DNA from: DATARH01 sp035648415
GTDB lineage: Bacteria; Pseudomonadota; Alphaproteobacteria; ATCC43930; CGMCC-115725
Direction: 5' to 3'
NCBI GenBank assembly: GCA_035648415.1
Contig: DASRLO010000004.1
Coordinates: forward strand, 8,822 to 72,821
DNA length: 64,000 bases
Each line of letters starts with the position of its first letter. The first letter of the stretch is position 1. Made by a program: the position numbers and the translations under genes. Below the pieces are notes generated by a model, which searched no databases, had not been told where the DNA came from, and saw only the letters and a program-made list of their open reading frames with translations. Below, piece by piece: positions 34,474-42,068 of this stretch.

Positions 34474-34991
34474 GAAATAATCTCATCCAGGAAAACAGCG
34501 GCATCGTCGTATTCATCGACAAACATTGCTGATACTCCTAAATGTTTCAGCGCCAATCCAGTCATGGCATCAAAAAATGCGGCATGCTTTTTTGTCAGGC
34601 CCCTGGAGCCTTCGCTTGCTTTTAAAATACAGAAATGGCGCTGCGTATCATTAGTAAGGGTAGCGGCGTCAATGATACGGCTAACACTTGGGTCGGTCAT
34701 CGAAAATCCAACAAATAGGCATGTCGAATATTTAAGCCTTCCGAGCTGAATGTGGTTGCTCCAAAGGGAATTGTCGATATAAAGGCTGTGATATTCATCT
34801 TCTGATAAGATTAAACGACCTAGATTTTGGCTTGGGTCAGTTCCATAAGGAAGATATCCGTGCGGATGAATGACCTTTACAGATTTTGTTGATGCACGAA
34901 AACTGTGATCATCAAATACGGTATCAGAGGATAATGGAGCGGCATTCTCTAATGCCACATCGCACAGGTCGTCATAATTGTACGTTATAAT
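34470..34991 (-). pseudogene. SIR2-domain protein, C-terminal half (split by transposon B)
   Basis: Continuation of the gene whose start is at 41756. After the junction it reads TYNYDDLCDVALEN, then VIHPHGYLPYG (with the SIR2 histidine) and STCLFVGFSMTDPSVSRIID, the second half of a defence-type SIR2 domain. The open frame begins inside the transposon end at 35003 with MKIAI. Joining 41756-41305 to 34983-34470 gives 966 bases and a continuous 321-residue protein. As it stands, NAD-binding and distal halves are on separate frames. Confidence 0.9.
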
Positions 34992-35016
34992 GGCGATTTT
35001 CACTTTGAGAAAGCAG
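34984..35016 (+). repeat. Left target duplication and terminal repeat of transposon B
   Basis: Target copy GTTATAAT (34984-34991), then a 25-bp terminal repeat 34992-35016 starting GGCGATTTTCACTTTGAGAA. The mirror end 41280-41304 differs at two positions and is followed by the same GTTATAAT. Confidence 0.93.
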
Positions 35017-35364
35017 AATTTATTTAGCGTCTGCTTCCACGCCTAACTACTATATTTAGCGCGGAGCGTGAGCGGCTCTCGTTGGCTCAAAAGAGGCCCG
35101 CCAGGTTTCGGGCCTCAGTGACCCCGCAGGAAGCGGGAGTCGCCAGCTCCGTTATGGGGAACGTTGGGAAGCCGTTGGCCGAGCGTCGGGAAGGGAAGCC
35201 AGCGACGGAACGCATACCTGGACGGAGCGCGCGGATTATGCCGCGCAATTTCCATGATGCTAGCCTAAGCCAAAATTGGGCTCTCCTTCATTTTTTGCTT
35301 GACAGGTAGGCGTCAAAAATCCGGCGATTCGCAATCGTGTAGGTTGCGTTGAAGGAGGGTCGCC
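35017..35364. other. Leader region before the restriction-modification gene
   Basis: 348 bases with no convincing gene; one short open frame at 35082-35309 lacks a ribosome binding site and family resemblance. Carries presumably the promoter of the enzyme gene; AAGGAGG lies 8 bases before GTG 35365. Confidence 0.5.
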
Positions 35365-38262
35365 GTGACGCCAGAAGTCTTCATAGCCCGCTGGCGTGGT
35401 TCGACGCGAACCGAGAGATCGGCGGCACAGGAACACTTCATCGATCTTTGCGCGCTGCTCGGCGTCGATAAGCCGGGCAACGTGGATCGGCACGGCCACA
35501 ACTACACGTTCGAAAAGAACGTCCTAAAACTCGATGGCACCGCAGGATACGCGGATGTCTGGAAAAAGGAACGCTTCGCCTGGGAATACAAGGGGCCAAA
35601 GAAGAACCTAGTGCGAGCATACGCACAACTTAAGCAGTATGCCGACGCGCTTGAAAACCCTCCGCTGCTGATCGTCTCCGACATGGAGGAGATTAGAATC
35701 CACACCAATTTCACGAATGCCATCACCAAGCAGCACACAATCCACTTAATCGATCTGATAGCCCCCGAAACAAGGCAACTGCTGCGAGACTGCTTCATCG
35801 CGCCGGAACGGCTCAAGCCCACGGCGACACGTGAGTCGGTAACTGCCGAGGCAGCGGTATCGCTGGGAGCAATAGCTGCCCGGTTGCGCGCTCGGGGCAT
35901 TGAGCCGGGACGAATCGCGCATTTTCTTAACAAGATCGTTTTTTGCCTTTTTTCCGAGGATATAGACCTCCTACCCAATCGATTGTTTGCGGACATCATT
36001 GATGAAGGGTCGCGGCAAACGGACGACTTCGGGCCAATGCTGCATAAACTCTTTTGCGCGATGGCAAGGGGGCTGAGGTTTGGAACCTCCGCCGTGCCCT
36101 TTTTCAACGGCGGTCTGTTCAATGACGCAGACGTTTTGGAATTAGGGGCACTCGGGATCGCCGATCTCGCCTCCGTAGCCCGCCTAGACTGGCGAGCTAT
36201 CGAACCATCTATTTTTGGAACGCTGTTCGAGCGCGGCCTTGATCCGGCCACCCGGCGCGATATGGCGATGCTGTTCGATAAGGCTGCCCAAGCTTCGGAT
36301 CAGGTGCCTCTTTTCAGTCTTGCTTCGGCAGAAAACCGGGTCGGCGTCGGCATCCATTATACCGATCCGCTGACGATCTCAAAAATCATCGAACCCGTTG
36401 TCTTGGCTCCCCTCGCGAGAGAATGGAACCAGCTCAAGGGCATGGCCGCAGCGATGGGAGCCAGAAATATTGAGCGTGAATATATCGTGTTTCGCGAAAA
36501 GCTCGCGGCGTACCGCGTGCTCGATCCAGCTTGTGGTTCCGGCAATTTTCTAGCTCTGGCGTTGGCCAGCCTTAAGGATTTTGATCTCAAGGTACGGAAG
36601 GACGCCGAACGACTCGGCCTGCCGCCAGATAACCCGCGCGTGGGGCCACAGAGCGTCTTAGGAATCGAGATCGATCCTTACGCCGCCGAACTGGCCCGGC
36701 TCACGGTGTGGATAGCCGACCTTCAGTGGGAGATCCAAAACGGTTTTCGGATCGAGCGCAGCCCCATTCTCGGGACGCTCAATGGCATCGTCCGGGGGGA
36801 TGCTCTACTAAAGCCCGATCGCTCTCCGGCAGAGTGGCCGGTAGCCGCTGCGGTGATTGGTAACCCCCCTTTCCTCGGCAGCAAATTACTGAGGACGAAG
36901 CTGTCGAGCGAGCGCGTAGATCGGCTTTACGCGGCATATTCCGGCGAGGTGCCGGCCGAGGCCGATCTAGTCACTTACTGGTTCGCCAAGGCATGGGAGG
37001 GCATTAAAAATGGCCGCTTCAAGCGTGCGGGGTTTGTGGCCACCAATTCCATCCGAGGGGGAGCAAGCCGGCGTGTGCTTGACCGAATTTCGCGAGAGGG
37101 TGCGATATTCGACGCTTGGGATGATGAGCCGTGGGTTGTGGATGGGGCAGCGGTTCGGGTGTCATTGATCTGCTTCGGGCGGGAAGCGCCGCAAGGCGTC
37201 ATGCTCGATGGTCGTCCGGTGCAGCGGATCAATGCCGATCTCACGGAAACCATCGACCTTACGGCTTCACGGCCGCTTAGCGAGAACCAACAGATCGCCT
37301 TTCAAGGCCCGGTCAAGGTTGGTGCGTTCGATATTCCAGGCGAACTTGCCAGGGCATGGATGCAACTACCAGCTAATACCAATGGACGGAAAAACCTCGA
37401 TGTGCTGCGCCCTTGGACGAATGGTCTCGACATTACGCGTACCCCAACAGACACCTGGATAATTGATTTCGGAGAGATGTCGGAAGCAGAGGCGGCGATT
37501 TATGAGAGGCCGTTCGAGTTCGTAAAACAGATGGTAAAACCACTTAGAGATAATAATCGAGACACAAATCGAAGAGAGCATTGGTGGCGGTTAGGCCGTA
37601 GCGGAGCCGCAGTTCGCACTGCCGTTTCTAGATTACCCCGGTATATTATTACGCCACGGATTTCTAAATACAGACTATTCACCTGGATGCACCCAGCGGT
37701 GCTGCCAGACAGCGCGGTTGTCGCTATCGCGAGAGAGGATGACACCGCTTTTGGTGTGCTTCATAGCCGTTTCCACGAAGCATGGTCGCTCCGACTGGGC
37801 ACAAGCCTCGAAGACCGCCCGCGATACACGCCATCGACAACCTTTGAGACATTCGCGTTTCCAGAGGGTTTGACGCCAAACCTATCGCCGGCGTCATATG
37901 CTCGGGCCAATAAAGCTGAGGCGATTGCAAGCGCGGCGCGACGACTCTTTGAGGCCCGCAATGAATGGCTTCGGCCTCAAGAATTGGTGAAGCAGGTTCC
38001 TGAAGTCATGCCGGGCTATCCGATGCGCCTGATTCCGCGCGATGGGAAAGCGGCAACGGAGCTAAAAAAACGCACGCTCACCGCGCTCTATAACGAGCGC
38101 CCGACGTGGCTCAACCACGTTCATCAGGATTTAGACGCAGCGGTTGCCGACGCTTACGGCTGGTCTGCGTCAATCTCTGATGACGATGCGATCGGACGGC
38201 TGCTCGAATTGAACCTCGCGCGTCCCGCTCAGAGGGCCGCAGCACCAACCGCCCATATGTGA
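35365..38262 (+). CDS. MmeI-like (type IIL) restriction-modification enzyme
   Basis: 965 residues. An N-terminal nuclease site D64-x9-E74-Y-K76 in the same D-x9-ExK spacing as MmeI, a helical linker, an adenine methyltransferase domain with motif I DPACGSGNF (387-395) and motif IV NPPF (500-503), a target-recognition region (about 620-840) and a C-terminal helical domain. One polypeptide thus modifies one strand and cuts at a distance; no separate methylase is needed. GTG start with AAGGAGG. It shows no visible truncation. Cargo of transposon B; element C lies immediately after its stop codon. Confidence 0.92.
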   Translation: MTPEVFIARWRGSTRTERSAAQEHFIDLCALLGVDKPGNVDRHGHNYTFEKNVLKLDGTAGYADVWKKERFAWEYKGPKKNLVRAYAQLKQYADALENPPLLIVSDMEEIRIHTNFTNAITKQHTIHLIDLIAPETRQLLRDCFIAPERLKPTATRESVTAEAAVSLGAIAARLRARGIEPGRIAHFLNKIVFCLFSEDIDLLPNRLFADIIDEGSRQTDDFGPMLHKLFCAMARGLRFGTSAVPFFNGGLFNDADVLELGALGIADLASVARLDWRAIEPSIFGTLFERGLDPATRRDMAMLFDKAAQASDQVPLFSLASAENRVGVGIHYTDPLTISKIIEPVVLAPLAREWNQLKGMAAAMGARNIEREYIVFREKLAAYRVLDPACGSGNFLALALASLKDFDLKVRKDAERLGLPPDNPRVGPQSVLGIEIDPYAAELARLTVWIADLQWEIQNGFRIERSPILGTLNGIVRGDALLKPDRSPAEWPVAAAVIGNPPFLGSKLLRTKLSSERVDRLYAAYSGEVPAEADLVTYWFAKAWEGIKNGRFKRAGFVATNSIRGGASRRVLDRISREGAIFDAWDDEPWVVDGAAVRVSLICFGREAPQGVMLDGRPVQRINADLTETIDLTASRPLSENQQIAFQGPVKVGAFDIPGELARAWMQLPANTNGRKNLDVLRPWTNGLDITRTPTDTWIIDFGEMSEAEAAIYERPFEFVKQMVKPLRDNNRDTNRREHWWRLGRSGAAVRTAVSRLPRYIITPRISKYRLFTWMHPAVLPDSAVVAIAREDDTAFGVLHSRFHEAWSLRLGTSLEDRPRYTPSTTFETFAFPEGLTPNLSPASYARANKAEAIASAARRLFEARNEWLRPQELVKQVPEVMPGYPMRLIPRDGKAATELKKRTLTALYNERPTWLNHVHQDLDAAVADAYGWSASISDDDAIGRLLELNLARPAQRAAAPTAHM

Positions 38263-38292
38263 TAAAATCCGGAATTATGTAGCAAACTCAGG
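38262..38292 (+). repeat. Left target duplication and terminal repeat of element C
   Basis: ATAAAATC (38262-38269), then a 23-bp repeat 38270-38292 beginning CGGAATTATGTAGCAAACTC. A perfect mirror copy is at 40044-40066, followed by ATAAAATC at 40067-40074. Confidence 0.92.
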
Positions 38293-38449
38293 TACGGGAC
38301 GTGACAAAATAGCCACTGTGTGCCTTGCGGGCAACTTGTGACCAGCGCAACCGTTGAAAAGTTTCGTGCGCTTCCTCATCAGACATCCGCGCGACCTGAG
38401 CTAGGCTCAGGCTCCGTGCGGCTGCTGAAAGGAGGAAATGCTGAGACAT
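38288..38449 (-). pseudogene. IS1595-family transposase, N-terminal remnant
   Basis: 53 codons from ATG 38449: MSQHFLLSAAARSLSLAQVA then RMSDEEAHETFQRLRW is the characteristic start of ISXO2-type IS1595 transposases, but from SQVARKAHSG onward the similarity ends and the frame stops inside the terminal repeat. The catalytic domain is gone. Confidence 0.8.
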
Positions 38450-38456
38450 CCGAAGC

Positions 38457-38520
38457 CAACGTATTTCGTTGATGTAGAATATAAACGTTGGCCTATACCA
38501 CGTCAACGCTTTTCGTTGAC
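38457..38520. promoter_or_regulatory. Two palindromic operators before the XRE gene
   Basis: CAACG-TATTT-CGTTG at 38457-38471 and CAACG-CTTTT-CGTTG at 38504-38518 (extended to GTCAACG...CGTTGAC at 38502-38520), 47 bp apart. The second overlaps a -35 box TTGACA (38516-38521), followed after 17 bases by TATTCC (38539-38544), only 6 bases before ATG 38551; the message would be leaderless. Probably the binding site of the XRE protein itself. Confidence 0.7.
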
Positions 38521-38550
38521 ACCATCAGAAAAAATCCGTATTCCATCGGC

Positions 38551-38796
38551 ATGAGTCCGGAGCAATGCCGCGCGGCTCGGGGATGGTTAGGCTGGTCTCA
38601 GCAAGACTTAGCTGACCGTGCCCATGTCGGTCTCTCGACGGTGCGCGACTTTGAAAAGGGTCGGCGCGCTCCAATAGCGAACAATCTAGACGCCATGCGC
38701 CGTGTCCTGGAGCTTGCGGGGGTACACCTTGTATTTGCCCCTGATGGCACTCCGGAGGGCATCACGACGGCTCGGCGAGATGCAGACGCCGCTTAA
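38551..38796 (+). CDS. XRE-type helix-turn-helix regulator
   Basis: 81 residues from ATG 38551. CRAARGWLGWSQQDLADRAHVGLSTVRDFEKGRRAP is a classical XRE helix-turn-helix; the rest, NNLDAMRRVLELAGVHLVFA, is a short helical tail. No ribosome binding site but a promoter ending just before the ATG, suggesting leaderless translation. Likely represses itself through the two CAACG-N5-CGTTG sites and perhaps the divergent transposase remnant. Confidence 0.88.
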   Translation: MSPEQCRAARGWLGWSQQDLADRAHVGLSTVRDFEKGRRAPIANNLDAMRRVLELAGVHLVFAPDGTPEGITTARRDADAA

Positions 38797-38866
38797 GAGC
38801 GGCGCGCCCCGATTCTGCCGATTCCGAATTCGGCTCCAGTCAAGGCTGAAAATGCAAATGCTCCGT

Positions 38867-38912
38867 AACCCATTGATATTGACTCAGATTGTGTCTGTAA
38901 AATCAATGGGTT
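38867..38912. promoter_or_regulatory. Palindromic operator before the Panacea gene
   Basis: AACCCATTGAT (38867-38877) mirrors ATCAATGGGTT (38902-38912) with a 24-base spacer holding TTGACT, so a promoter lies between two half-sites 13 bases before ATG 38925. Fits the autoregulation usual in toxin-antitoxin operons. Confidence 0.65.
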
Positions 38913-38924
38913 GTCCCGTTATCG

Positions 38925-39605
38925 ATGTTTGATTATCCTGCCGAACTGGTAGAATCTCGCGGGAAGGGAGCAAGGCGCGTGCGTGCAGGGTCTCCACTCG
39001 TTCAGTTTGATCGCGCGAAGTTCAAAGAAGTCGTGCTGTTTATCTGCTCGATTTGCGACCCCGATCGGCTTGGAGCGGTAAAGCTACATAAGATTCTCTA
39101 CCTTTCGGACATGGTACAGTTTGCGTTCGAAGGTCGCCCGATAACAGGATCAACTTATCGGAAGCGAGACTTCGGGCCGACCTCTCAGCATCTCCTTAGT
39201 ACGCTTCGCGCTCTAGAACTGGAGGGGGCGATTCGCATCGGTCAAGTCCAATATTTTCAGTACATAAAGAGAACATATGTCCCGTTGCGCGATCCCAACC
39301 TCGCGCTATTGAGCGAGGAAGAAATTACCCTGATCCGCGATGCCGCTGATTTCGTTGCAAATCATAACACGGCAAAGACGATCAGCGATTTCAGCCACAA
39401 CCGCGCGTGGGAAATGGCTGATTTTGGGGCAGAAATTCCGTACAATTCCGCCTTTGCGTTGTTCCCCTCGGAAGTCTCTCCGGAGACTATAGAGTGGGCG
39501 GTCTCGGTTGCGGGGGAAGTTGAAGCTGAAAGACCCCAACGACCTGCGGTGGACTACACGTCTTTCGCAGATTTTCGAAGCCGGATGCAGGCGGGTCGCG
39601 GCTGA
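38925..39605 (+). CDS. Panacea-domain protein (SocA-like antitoxin)
   Basis: 226 residues. The Panacea (DUF4065/SocA) domain shows as KFKEVVLFICSICDPDRLGAVKLHKILYLSD, then RDFGPTSQHLLSTLRALELEG and the DFSHNRAWEMADFG block. Panacea proteins neutralise many unrelated toxins encoded next to them. The downstream gene overlaps its 3' end in another frame. Cargo of element C. Confidence 0.88.
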   Translation: MFDYPAELVESRGKGARRVRAGSPLVQFDRAKFKEVVLFICSICDPDRLGAVKLHKILYLSDMVQFAFEGRPITGSTYRKRDFGPTSQHLLSTLRALELEGAIRIGQVQYFQYIKRTYVPLRDPNLALLSEEEITLIRDAADFVANHNTAKTISDFSHNRAWEMADFGAEIPYNSAFALFPSEVSPETIEWAVSVAGEVEAERPQRPAVDYTSFADFRSRMQAGRG

Positions 39606-39849
39606 CACTCCCCGATTCTGGGATTTACTGGATTGGGTTGACGATTGCCTTGAACATGAACCGCGAGGTTGCGGTCAAGAACTGAGCCGGCCAGAAACGT
39701 TCGGGTCAGCGGATATGTGGGTCTGGCAGTCGCCGCTCATCTCGACTCTCAAAATCGTCCGGGTGCTGTACGAAATTCGCGATGCTGAACGGGCCGTGAT
39801 TATGCACCACATCTCTGTCGCCGATCTCCCGGACTATGGCGCGCTGTAG
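39508..39849 (+). CDS. Small protein, candidate RelE/ParE-like toxin partner
   Basis: 113 residues from TTG 39508; the start is uncertain because the first 98 bases overlap the Panacea gene in another frame. The C-terminal strand pattern WQSPLISTLKIVRVLYEIRD then AERAVIMHHI resembles the final beta-hairpin of RelE/ParE-type mRNA interferases. The order antitoxin-toxin with overlap matches known Panacea systems. Family assignment is inference. Confidence 0.6.
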   Translation: MRGKLKLKDPNDLRWTTRLSQIFEAGCRRVAADTPRFWDLLDWVDDCLEHEPRGCGQELSRPETFGSADMWVWQSPLISTLKIVRVLYEIRDAERAVIMHHISVADLPDYGAL

Positions 39850-39877
39850 CTCACAAGGCCCGAAAGGAGATATCAAA

Positions 39878-40048
39878 ATGGTGCATGTTCCATCGCCTTA
39901 CGCAGACGCAATTACAGACGAATACCGGCTATTCCAAGCCCAATTGGAAGCGGGCCGCGAAGGCAACCGCGAAGAAAAATCGAGGTTGATCGGCGAATGG
40001 CTTCAGGCGCGGCGGCGAGTCCGGGAACTTGCGCCCGTTCTAACCTGA
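39878..40048 (+). CDS. Small helical protein of element C
   Basis: 56 residues from ATG 39878 with AAAGGAG nine bases upstream. One charged amphipathic helix (EYRLFQAQLEAGREGNREEKSRLIGEWLQARRRVRELAP). No family recognised. Third gene of the Panacea operon, ending just before the right terminal repeat. Confidence 0.65.
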   Translation: MVHVPSPYADAITDEYRLFQAQLEAGREGNREEKSRLIGEWLQARRRVRELAPVLT

Positions 40049-40074
40049 GTTTGCTACATAATTCCGATAAAATC
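40044..40074 (+). repeat. Right terminal repeat and target duplication of element C
   Basis: 23-bp repeat 40044-40066, perfect mirror of 38270-38292, followed by ATAAAATC at 40067-40074. Confidence 0.92.
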
Positions 40075-40079
40075 GGCGC

Positions 40080-40274
40080 ATGACCAAACCAGCCAGACCG
40101 ACGACGCCCGAAGAAGAGGGCATCGATCTTCATCCCGATGGATGGGATCGGTTCGAGCGCCTTTTCGACAAGGTGGTCAAGGCTCCTCCGGTTCATCGAA
40201 CTGGAAAGCCAACTGACGCGGATCAGGCAAAGCCGAAGCGCGCTGATCGCTCCAGCGCCAAGTCGAGCCGCTAG
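40080..40274 (+). CDS. Small basic protein, partner of the restriction enzyme
   Basis: 64 residues. Core IDLHPDGWDRFERLFDKVVKAPPVHR, then a basic Lys/Arg/Ser tail. Without element C its ATG would lie only 12-17 bases behind the restriction-enzyme stop, so they formed an operon. Similar in layout (RF motif, amphipathic helix, P-H/K, basic tail) to the small protein preceding the SIR2 gene at 41775-41948. Overlaps the transposase stop by 4 bases, tail to tail. Confidence 0.6.
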   Translation: MTKPARPTTPEEEGIDLHPDGWDRFERLFDKVVKAPPVHRTGKPTDADQAKPKRADRSSAKSSR

Positions 40275-41236
40275 GACGCTTCGGCCTCGGATTGCCCACG
40301 AGTTCTTTGATACGTAAGCCGCTTGCCGACCGCGCCGCGCGCCAGCTTCTCGGTGCGCTCCATGTCGTTGATCCCAAGCCCGACGCGGTTGTTGAACCGG
40401 AAATCGAACTCGGCGACGTAGCGCTTTAGGTGCGTCGGGCTGACGTGCTGGTATGTGCCGTAAATCCCGCGCTTCAAAATCGAGAAATAGTTTTCGCACG
40501 CGTTGACCGTCGCTCCGCCGCGCACATATTCGCCGATGTTGTGCTGGACGGTGAAATGGCCGGCCGGGAAATCGGCGGCGATGCCTCGGTAATAGGTGGC
40601 TTCGTCTGTGAACACCATCGCGGCCGGGCTGATTTGCTCGCGCAGGATCGGCTTCAAGGTCGCGCCGTTGACTTCCGGCACATGGAATGAGCGGGCCTGC
40701 TTGCCGTCAACCAGCGTGATGATCGGCTCTTTCGCCGCGTAGCCGCGCTTGCGAACCTCGCCGGCCCGCGTCGTGGTGCGTCCGACAAAGGTTTCGTCGG
40801 CTTGAACCGGCTGGCCGCGTCCGCCCATCAGCGTGCCAAGGTACGGCTCGCGAGCGGCTTCCCTGATCCGGTGCATCAAGAACCAGGTCGATTTGAGGCT
40901 GACGCCGAGCATCCGATGGAGCTGATGCGTGCTCATGCCCTTCTTGCTGGTCGCGAGCAGGTACATCGCCTTGAGCCAGATATGGAGGGGGATTTTCGAC
41001 CGCTCCATGACGGTGCCGACCGTGACGGAAAATTGCTTGCGGCAAGCGTTGCATTGAAAGCAACCCGCGCGGTGCTTTGTCCCTTTTTCTCCACCTTCGC
41101 CGCATAGCCGCGTGACACCTTCGCCAAACGCACCGCAATGGGGGCAAACGGGGCCGTTCGGCCAGATGCGCGCCTCAAACCATTCGCGGGCGAGGCCGTC
41201 ATCTTGAAAGGCTGGATTGTCGAGTGCTGCGGTCAT
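40271..41236 (-). CDS. IS1595-family (ISXO2-like) transposase, complete
   Basis: 321 residues. Zinc ribbon CPHC (31-34) and CNAC (62-65), helical region MSTHQLHRMLGVSLKSTWFL, and the ISXO2-like DDE domain with D147 in QADETFVG, D211 in FTDEATYYR and E248 in NACENYFSILKRGIYG, ending YVAEFDFRFNNR. All parts needed for activity are visible. Starts 44 bases inside the right end of transposon B, which it presumably mobilises. Confidence 0.95.
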   Translation of the reverse strand: MTAALDNPAFQDDGLAREWFEARIWPNGPVCPHCGAFGEGVTRLCGEGGEKGTKHRAGCFQCNACRKQFSVTVGTVMERSKIPLHIWLKAMYLLATSKKGMSTHQLHRMLGVSLKSTWFLMHRIREAAREPYLGTLMGGRGQPVQADETFVGRTTTRAGEVRKRGYAAKEPIITLVDGKQARSFHVPEVNGATLKPILREQISPAAMVFTDEATYYRGIAADFPAGHFTVQHNIGEYVRGGATVNACENYFSILKRGIYGTYQHVSPTHLKRYVAEFDFRFNNRVGLGINDMERTEKLARGAVGKRLTYQRTRGQSEAEAS

Positions 41237-41279
41237 TTGCCATCGTCCTAAACAATGGCAAGATTTTGATCACTAGTTA

Positions 41280-41312
41280 CTGCTTTGTCAAGGTGAAAAT
41301 CGCCGTTATAAT
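41280..41312 (+). repeat. Right terminal repeat and target duplication of transposon B
   Basis: 25-bp repeat 41280-41304 (ends GGTGAAAATCGCC) and target copy GTTATAAT (41305-41312), matching 34984-35016. Confidence 0.93.
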
Positions 41313-41756
41313 GCTTAATTGATGATGATGAGAAATACAAAATTGTGAGATTCGACAAATAGCATCCAATGTTTTATTGTCGTTTGATCTATCCACAGAG
41401 GAATATAATGAATCATAAATAGCATAAAAGAAAGAAGACTCTATCTTAAACGATGACTTCAGAAACCTTGCAAGTATCAATGGAGATAAGTCTGGTTGCG
41501 TTGTGACAATCTTATCAAATAGTATCTTATCTGTGTCGCTCAGAGCGCGCGCCGAAAGTCTCGATAAAAGTGTTGCCCAAGTAGGAATGCCGTTGGGAAC
41601 CGAGACCCCGGCGCCTAGACAAATTGTCAGCCTATTCGTGCGTAAAGCCTCACGCAATTCGCGGATCGCTGCACCCCGATCGGCATTGAAAACGGTATTA
41701 CCGGATGTTCGGCGGTACCGTTCTAGTACTCGGCGGATTAGGGCGTTTGGCGGCAC
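41305..41756 (-). pseudogene. SIR2-domain protein, N-terminal half (split by transposon B)
   Basis: 151 codons from ATG 41756 with the NAD-site motif LTICLGAGVSVPNGIPTW, ending in HHHQLSIIT at the junction; the frame then continues 9 codons into the transposon end to a stop at 41277. Rejoins the other half (34983 downward) in frame. The whole would be a 321-residue SIR2 protein of the kind found in anti-phage systems, where NAD degradation stops infected cells. Preceded by a small gene 18 bases upstream. Confidence 0.9.
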
Positions 41757-41774
41757 GGGGCGGGAACGTAAGCG

Positions 41775-41948
41775 TCACGTGTCGCTTTTGGAAGCTCGGC
41801 CTTTTATTTTTGACCGTTCTTTCGGTTTCCGCGTGATCGGCTTGTGCGGTGTCTGAAATGCTCGCTGTAGGCCGCGCTGGAACCGCTCGGCCATGCCGGG
41901 TTCGTCGGCGATCTGGGGCTGCGGCGCTGGCGTTGTGCTTTTGCTCAT
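41775..41948 (-). CDS. Small basic protein upstream of the SIR2 gene
   Basis: 57 residues from ATG 41948 (an in-frame start at 41969 is possible). PGMAERFQRGLQRAFQTPHKP then a Lys/Arg-rich end. Stop lies 18 bases before the SIR2 start, so they form an operon. The layout parallels the small protein next to the restriction enzyme (40080-40274). No family named. Confidence 0.6.
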   Translation of the reverse strand: MSKSTTPAPQPQIADEPGMAERFQRGLQRAFQTPHKPITRKPKERSKIKGRASKSDT

Positions 41949-42068
41949 CCCCACAATATGCGTCGGCACTAAGCGAGCGGCAAACCGCCCAGATGCAAAG
42001 GATTCGCGCTTAACGGGATTTCATGGAATCGTACTCGCGCAAGCCCCCCCTTGCGGCGAGTTCCCCCT

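Larger units (their letters stand above)
38270..40066 (+). mobile_element. Element C, IS1595-related with toxin-antitoxin-like cargo (1,797 bp)
   Basis: Perfect 23-bp terminal repeats, 8-bp target duplication, and the first codons of an ISXO2-type transposase (38288-38449, minus strand) running into the left repeat. Cargo: XRE-type regulator, Panacea-domain protein, RelE-like small protein and a 56-residue protein. Inserted between the restriction enzyme gene and its small downstream neighbour, overlapping the stop codon by one base without altering it. It cannot move unaided. Confidence 0.9.
34992..41304 (-). mobile_element. Transposon B, IS1595 family with restriction-modification cargo (6,313 bp)
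   Basis: 25-bp terminal repeats with two mismatches, 8-bp duplication GTTATAAT, and a complete IS1595/ISXO2-type transposase at one end. Cargo is an MmeI-like bifunctional restriction-modification enzyme and a small downstream gene, later separated by element C. It inserted into the SIR2 gene of transposon A. Deleting 34992-41304 and one target copy restores the SIR2 frame exactly. Of the three nested elements only this one has a whole transposase. Confidence 0.94.

Noticed and set aside
35082..35309. 75-codon open frame before the restriction enzyme gene
   Set aside because: No ribosome binding site, no family resemblance, and it lies in the probable promoter region.
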